From Kribbella antibiotica (GTDB taxonomy: Bacteria > Actinomycetota > Actinomycetes > Propionibacteriales > Kribbellaceae), in the NCBI RefSeq assembly GCF_004349055.1, contig NZ_SMKX01000091.1, positions 1 through 35,101 of the forward strand: a stretch of DNA of 35,101 nucleotides, in the 5' to 3' direction. The notes below the pieces were generated by a model. The model was given only the letters and a program-made list of their open reading frames with translations, did not search any database and was not told the DNA's origin. The translations under genes and the position numbers were made by a program. Shown in pieces: positions 31,715-35,101 of this stretch (the first letter of the stretch is position 1; every line of letters begins with the position of its first letter).

Positions 31715-32959
31715 GTGCCTCGCTTCGTAGCCACTCGTCCGGACACCGGTCTGCTGTCGCTCCCATGGGATATCCCGCTGGAGGACTGGCCCGAGGAGCA
31801 GCTGGTTGCGCTCCCCCGCGGTATCTCCCGGCACGTCGTCCGGTTCGTCCGGGTCAACGGCACGGTCTACGCGATCAAGGAGGTGCTCGAGCACCTCGCG
31901 CTGCACGAGTACCGGCTGCTCCGCGACCTGGAGCGGCTGGAGGCCCCCTCGGTCGAGCCGGTGGGTGTCATCACCGACCGCATCGACCGTAACGGCGAGC
32001 CGATCGACTCGATCCTGATCACGCGGCACCTGCAGTTCTCGCTGCCGTACCGCGCCCTGTTCTCCAGCACGTTGCGCCCCGACACGGTCAACCGGCTGAT
32101 CGACGCCCTGGTCGCCCTGATCGTCAGGATGCACCTGCTCGGCTTCTTCTGGGGCGACTGCTCGCTGTCCAACACGCTGTTCCGACGGGACGCCGGCGCA
32201 TTCGCGGCGTACCTGGTGGATGCCGAGACCGGTGAGCTGCACCAGGAGATCTCCAGCGGTCAGCGCGCGCACGACCTCTACACCGCCGAGATCAATCTGT
32301 TCGGCGAGCTGTGCGACCTGGAGGCCGGCGGCCTGCTCGACGAGTCGCTCGACCCGCAGGAGATCGTGCAGTCGATCCAGGACCGGTACGAGGCACTCTG
32401 GAAAGAGCTGACAGCGCCTGAGGAGTTCGCCAACGACGAGATGCACCGCTTGGACTCCCGCATCCGCCGCCTCAACGAGCTCGGCTTCGACGTCGCCGAG
32501 ATCGACATCATCACCGACTGGGACGGCAGCCAGGTCCGCATCCAGCCGAAGGTCGTGGACGCCGGTCACCACTCCCGCCGCCTGATCCGGCTCACCGGCC
32601 TGGACGTCGAGGAGAACCAGGCGCGTCGCCTGCTCAACGACCTCGACTCCTACGCCGCCGCCACCAACCAGCAGAACGAAGACGAAGAAATCGTCGCCCA
32701 CGAGTGGCTGACCGACGTCTTCGAACCCGTCGTCCGCTCGGTCCCCCGCGACCTCAAGCGCAAGCTGGAGCCGGCCGAGGTCTTCCACGAGGTCCTCGAA
32801 CACCGCTGGTTCCTGTCCGAACAGGCCGGCCACGAGGTCGACACCATGGAAGCGGCCCGCTCGTACGTCGAGGACGTCCTGGCGGCGAAGCCGGACGAGA
32901 AGCTCGCGTTGCCGCCGGCGCCGCTCCCCGGCAGCACGCTCGACCCCGATCTCGACTAG
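31715..32959 (+). CDS. DUF4032 kinase-like protein
   Basis: This 414-residue cytoplasmic protein combines a divergent kinase-like fold with a C-terminal DUF4032 region. Kinase-type residues are visible: Lys55 in VYAIKEV, a possible helix-C glutamate near 65, the catalytic loop WGDCSLSN with Asp148 and Asn153, and Asp169 in LVDAETGE in the place of DFG. This resembles the LPS/Kdo-kinase and aminoglycoside-kinase clan. The DUF4032 part runs from about residue 235 to 400. The function is unknown in any organism as far as I know; small-molecule or lipid phosphorylation is an inference from the fold. A GTG start at 31715 has no strong ribosome site. It is divergent from the lacI gene. Confidence 0.9.
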   Translation: MPRFVATRPDTGLLSLPWDIPLEDWPEEQLVALPRGISRHVVRFVRVNGTVYAIKEVLEHLALHEYRLLRDLERLEAPSVEPVGVITDRIDRNGEPIDSILITRHLQFSLPYRALFSSTLRPDTVNRLIDALVALIVRMHLLGFFWGDCSLSNTLFRRDAGAFAAYLVDAETGELHQEISSGQRAHDLYTAEINLFGELCDLEAGGLLDESLDPQEIVQSIQDRYEALWKELTAPEEFANDEMHRLDSRIRRLNELGFDVAEIDIITDWDGSQVRIQPKVVDAGHHSRRLIRLTGLDVEENQARRLLNDLDSYAAATNQQNEDEEIVAHEWLTDVFEPVVRSVPRDLKRKLEPAEVFHEVLEHRWFLSEQAGHEVDTMEAARSYVEDVLAAKPDEKLALPPAPLPGSTLDPDLD

Positions 32960-33010
32960 CCATGCAACATCCGGCGCCTGGGCTGCGTGCAGTCAGGTGG
33001 GAGGTGCCGG

Positions 33011-33499
33011 ATGGAGAGGCCTGAGTTCGACGACTGGGTCGCACAGCGGGGTGCAGCGTTGCTGCGGTTCGCGTACCTGGTCACGCGGGACCATAGTCGC
33101 GCGGAAGAAGCAGTACAGGATGCGCTGATCTCGGCGTACCCACGCTGGAAGAAGATCAGCCGGGACGGGGACCCGGAAGCCTATGTACGGCGTTCGATCG
33201 TGAACGCCGATATCTCCCGCTGGCGGAAGTTCTTCCGCCGGGAGACGGTGACGGATGAGCTGTTTGTTGCCCCCAGCCCCGATCCTGCGTTGGCCCATGC
33301 CGACGCCGATGCGGTCTGGGTGCTGTGCGCCACGTTGCCGACGAAACAACGAGCAGCGGTTGTGCTGCGGTACTACGAGGACCTGCCGGACGGCGATATC
33401 GCAGTCATCCTCGAGTGCTCGCCCGCCACGGTCCGCTCCCAGATCCACCGCGCGCTCGCCACCTTGCGCGCCACCGTGACCGAGGAGGTCAACCGCTGA
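33011..33499 (+). CDS. SigE-family ECF RNA polymerase sigma factor
   Basis: This 162-residue ECF sigma factor has region 2 at about residues 8-75 (LLRFAYLVTRDHSRAEEAVQDALI) and region 4 at about 105-155 (LPTKQRAAVVLRYYEDLPDGDIA... CSPATVRSQIHRAL). It resembles the actinobacterial SigE family of ECF factors that are linked to membrane partners rather than classical zinc anti-sigma proteins. GGGAGG lies six bases before the ATG at 33011, so the longer frame from 32987 is rejected. Its stop codon shares a base with the next gene's start (TGATG), indicating co-translation with the probable membrane regulator. The promoters it recognises are unknown. Confidence 0.93.
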   Translation: MERPEFDDWVAQRGAALLRFAYLVTRDHSRAEEAVQDALISAYPRWKKISRDGDPEAYVRRSIVNADISRWRKFFRRETVTDELFVAPSPDPALAHADADAVWVLCATLPTKQRAAVVLRYYEDLPDGDIAVILECSPATVRSQIHRALATLRATVTEEVNR

Positions 33500-34467
33500 T
33501 GAACAACTCCGAACAGCAGATCGCGGACAGCCTCGCCCGGCACGCCGCTGACGCACCCGATGACCACACACTCCTGTCGGCAGTCCACGGCCGCCTGCGC
33601 CGCCGCCGTACCGGTCGCGCCGCCGGCGCCGTCGTACTGGCGGCTGCTGTCGTCGCGACGGCTTTCACCGCCACGAACACCCTTCGCACCGAGCCAGAGG
33701 TAGCGCAGACCAAGCCCGGCTGGCACTGGGAGTCCTACAAGACGGCGCAGGTGCAGGTGCCGGACACCTGGAACCAGTACATCGCCGGGCCCGCCCCCTG
33801 CACGTTCTTGACGCCCAAGGTCGCGGTGGTCGGGCGGTTCTACGACTGGATATCCCGTGACCGGTACACCTGCGAGACCGCCGTCTATCCGCTGGATGCG
33901 CGGGTGCCTTACGTCTGGTTCGGCGACGTACAGGAACCGGGGACCAAGCAGTACGACGGTGGATGGTCGGAGGAGACCCGGCTCATCGGTGGCACGAAGG
34001 TCAGCGTGCTGGCGCCGAACGAGACAATGCGGCGGGAGATCCTCGACACCGCCCGGCCGATCACCAGCACCGACGCCTACGGTTGCACGCCGACAGACAC
34101 CGGCCGAGCCACCGAAATCGTGAACGCGAAGGTGGACAGCGCGGAGATCTGCGAATATTTCGACGGCAAGCTCATTGCAGGGTCACGCGTGCCACCCAGG
34201 CGCGCCGCGCAGCTCGGCCAGTCGCTGACAAGAGATGCCGTCCGGCCCGTCGCGAAGCCGCTACCTGGCTGCGTGGGCGACGGCGTGCAGACCTACCTGG
34301 TCACGCTGCACTCCGGAACGAAGAGCTGGACCGTTCGCACGCAGCACACCTCCTGCTCCAACAAGGAACATCCCAGCGTCATAGCCCTACGGACAGGACC
34401 TCACGGCCCGTCCGACCCAAGCGCTTTGTTCGACGGGGTCGGGCCGGTGACACCGCCGCAGCGTTAG
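33499..34467 (+). CDS. membrane protein coupled to ECF sigma factor
   Basis: This 322-residue protein has a cytoplasmic N-terminus of about 40 residues rich in charge and arginines (LRRRRTGR), a single TM helix at about residues 42-60, and a long extracytoplasmic domain. The outer part contains several cysteines (CTFL, YTCETA, GCTPTD, EICEYF, GCVGDG, TSCSNK) that probably form disulfides. I do not recognise a named domain. The coupled start (TGATG) and the topology suggest an anti-sigma-like or sensor role for the SigE-family factor just upstream; a zinc-finger HxxxCxxC motif is absent. The longer frame from 33325 overlaps the sigma gene and is not used. Confidence 0.8.
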   Translation: MNNSEQQIADSLARHAADAPDDHTLLSAVHGRLRRRRTGRAAGAVVLAAAVVATAFTATNTLRTEPEVAQTKPGWHWESYKTAQVQVPDTWNQYIAGPAPCTFLTPKVAVVGRFYDWISRDRYTCETAVYPLDARVPYVWFGDVQEPGTKQYDGGWSEETRLIGGTKVSVLAPNETMRREILDTARPITSTDAYGCTPTDTGRATEIVNAKVDSAEICEYFDGKLIAGSRVPPRRAAQLGQSLTRDAVRPVAKPLPGCVGDGVQTYLVTLHSGTKSWTVRTQHTSCSNKEHPSVIALRTGPHGPSDPSALFDGVGPVTPPQR

Positions 34468-34598
34468 CGCGGGGGCATGCGGAGGGCGCCGTCGAGGCGG
34501 GGCCGGCACCTCTGCCTGCAGGTGACTGGGCCATCTCAGGGGTCAACCCCAAGGCCGGTTAATTGAGGGGTCGGCGTCAACCGATCGCTCGCGGGACT

Positions 34599-34705
34599 AA
34601 CGTCCGAAGAATCGGAGGGCCCGTCTCCGGTCTTTCGGACGTTGTGACGGTGGCGGGGTTAACGTCCGAACGATCGGAGGGTCCGTCTCCGGGTTTTCGG
34701 ACGTA
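34599..34705. repeat. two 45-base nested-palindrome repeats
   Basis: 34599-34643 and 34661-34705 are direct copies, offset by 62 bases, that share AACGTCCGAA, an inner CGGAGGG and the end TTTCGGACGT or TTTTCGGACGTA. In each copy the outer arms ACGTCCGAA/TTCGGACGT and inner arms CGGAG/CTCCG are complementary, giving a two-step stem. They may be terminators or a dispersed repeat family. Confidence 0.75.
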
Positions 34706-34731
34706 ATGGTTTTGGGGGTGGTCGGGGCCGG

Positions 34732-34776
34732 TTTGTGGATCGTGGCTGCCGGTATTTGGCAGTGGGGATCCACAAA
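34732..34776. repeat. nested inverted repeat
   Basis: TTTGTGGATC (34732-34741) pairs with GATCCACAAA (34767-34776), and CTGCC (34746-34750) with GGCAG (34758-34762) inside. It lies just after the 45-base repeats and about 200 bases from the IS30-type gene. Confidence 0.55.
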
Positions 34777-34982
34777 GCGGCGTGTTCGATGGTTTGGTTG
34801 CGGCCGGGGAGGTGTGTGGGTGGCTGGTCGCCGCTGCGGCTGTTTTACAGAGCCGGGTGGCTGGGGCCGGCGCGTGGTTGGGGTGGTTGGCGAGGTCGGC
34901 TACCGCGGTATCCGTTGTTTGAGGTTCTCGCTATGGCTGGGGTGCGGGATGTGTGTTGGGTGGAAACTTTTGGGCGGCGGAT

Positions 34983-35101
34983 TCAGGGGGTGGTCGCAAC
35001 GCTGTCTAGGTCTTTGAGGATGAGGCTAGCGAGCATTTCGGTAGGGGTGTAGTAGCCGAGGCGTTTGCGGGGCCGGTCGTTGAGTTCGTCGGCGACGGTT
35101 T
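34983..35101 (-). mobile_element. IS30-family transposase, C-terminal fragment
   Basis: The minus strand ends a gene at a TGA at 34985-34983. The 38 residues inside the window read TVADELNDRPRKRLGYYTP and then TEMLASLILKDLDS and a short tail. LNDRPRKRLGYxTPxE is the well-known C-terminal signature of IS30-type DDE transposases. The rest of the gene lies beyond the window, so it cannot be told whether the element is complete. This is the only clear transposase in the window. Confidence 0.88.

Larger units (their letters stand above)
34468..34982. other. gene-free region with hairpin repeats
   Basis: No convincing gene lies between the sigma-factor partner and the IS30-type fragment. The open frames starting near 34706 and 34735 have no ribosome site and a Gly/Trp/Cys-heavy translation unlike real proteins of this genome. 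The region carries GGGGTCAACCCC at 34539-34550, two 45-base repeats and a nested hairpin, listed separately. The downstream end of the IS element should be in here, but I cannot identify its terminal repeat. Confidence 0.55.

Noticed and set aside
34706..35017. 103-residue open frame before the IS30-type fragment
   Set aside because: It is rich in Gly, Trp and Cys with no start signal, and overlaps the transposase gene on the other strand.
1..35101. tRNA, rRNA genes or a biosynthetic gene cluster
   Set aside because: I saw no cloverleaf with an anticodon arm, no rRNA-like stretch, and no polyketide, peptide synthetase or RiPP-type genes.

Overview
The window is high-GC DNA with strong G/C preference at third codon positions, frequent GTG starts, translationally coupled GTGA/ATGA gene junctions and family types typical of soil Actinomycetota. 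These include a SoxR with actinobacterial relatives, an M7 snapalysin, a DUF4032 kinase-like protein, a SigE-type ECF factor and a shared MsiK-like sugar ATPase. A Kribbella- or nocardioid-like member of the Propionibacteriales fits best, but this is an impression from gene content and not a measured placement. Almost everything is chromosomal in character. The only clear mobile-element gene is the C-terminus of an IS30-type transposase running off the right end.

Left part (1-10.5 kb): a gene-free start with strong inverted repeats, a small hypothetical protein, two small exported proteins and a YcaQ/AlkX-type DNA glycosylase. Then comes a tight minus-strand run, read 9292 to 2906: a secreted penicillin-acylase-family Ntn hydrolase with a C-terminal discoidin domain, a YbjQ-type protein, a GH1 beta-glucosidase and an MFS transporter. 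A SelA-like PLP enzyme is divergent from this run.

Middle part (10.5-21.3 kb): a DEAD-box RNA helicase with a very repetitive arginine/aspartate-rich N-terminus; soxR with a well-matched SoxR box in front of it; a snapalysin-type protease; a lipoprotein; a LacI regulator divergent from an orphan MsiK/UgpC-type sugar ABC ATPase; a DUF559/AbiEi-like protein; an ABC-2 exporter pair; and a DUF1348 protein.

Right part (21.3-35.1 kb): a copper-efflux operon (csoR, copZ, an exported His/Met-rich protein of unknown function, copA) behind three CsoR-box-like palindromes. A gene-free 620-base convergent gap with several repeats follows. Next is a sugar-uptake operon on the minus strand (binding protein, two permeases, GH13 glucosidase) with its own LacI regulator. 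It lacks an ATPase, which the MsiK-like protein at 16.4 kb could supply. A DUF4032 protein, an ECF sigma factor with a coupled membrane protein, and a repeat-rich tail ending in the IS30 fragment complete the window.

The least explained signals are non-coding. An 89-base palindrome-rich repeat is present in two inverted copies, both in convergent gaps. A 363-base segment is bounded by near-perfect 24-base inverted repeats. Paired hairpin repeats lie at 18.6-18.8 kb and 34.6-34.7 kb. Similar palindromes in front of both lacI genes suggest a shared sugar regulon.
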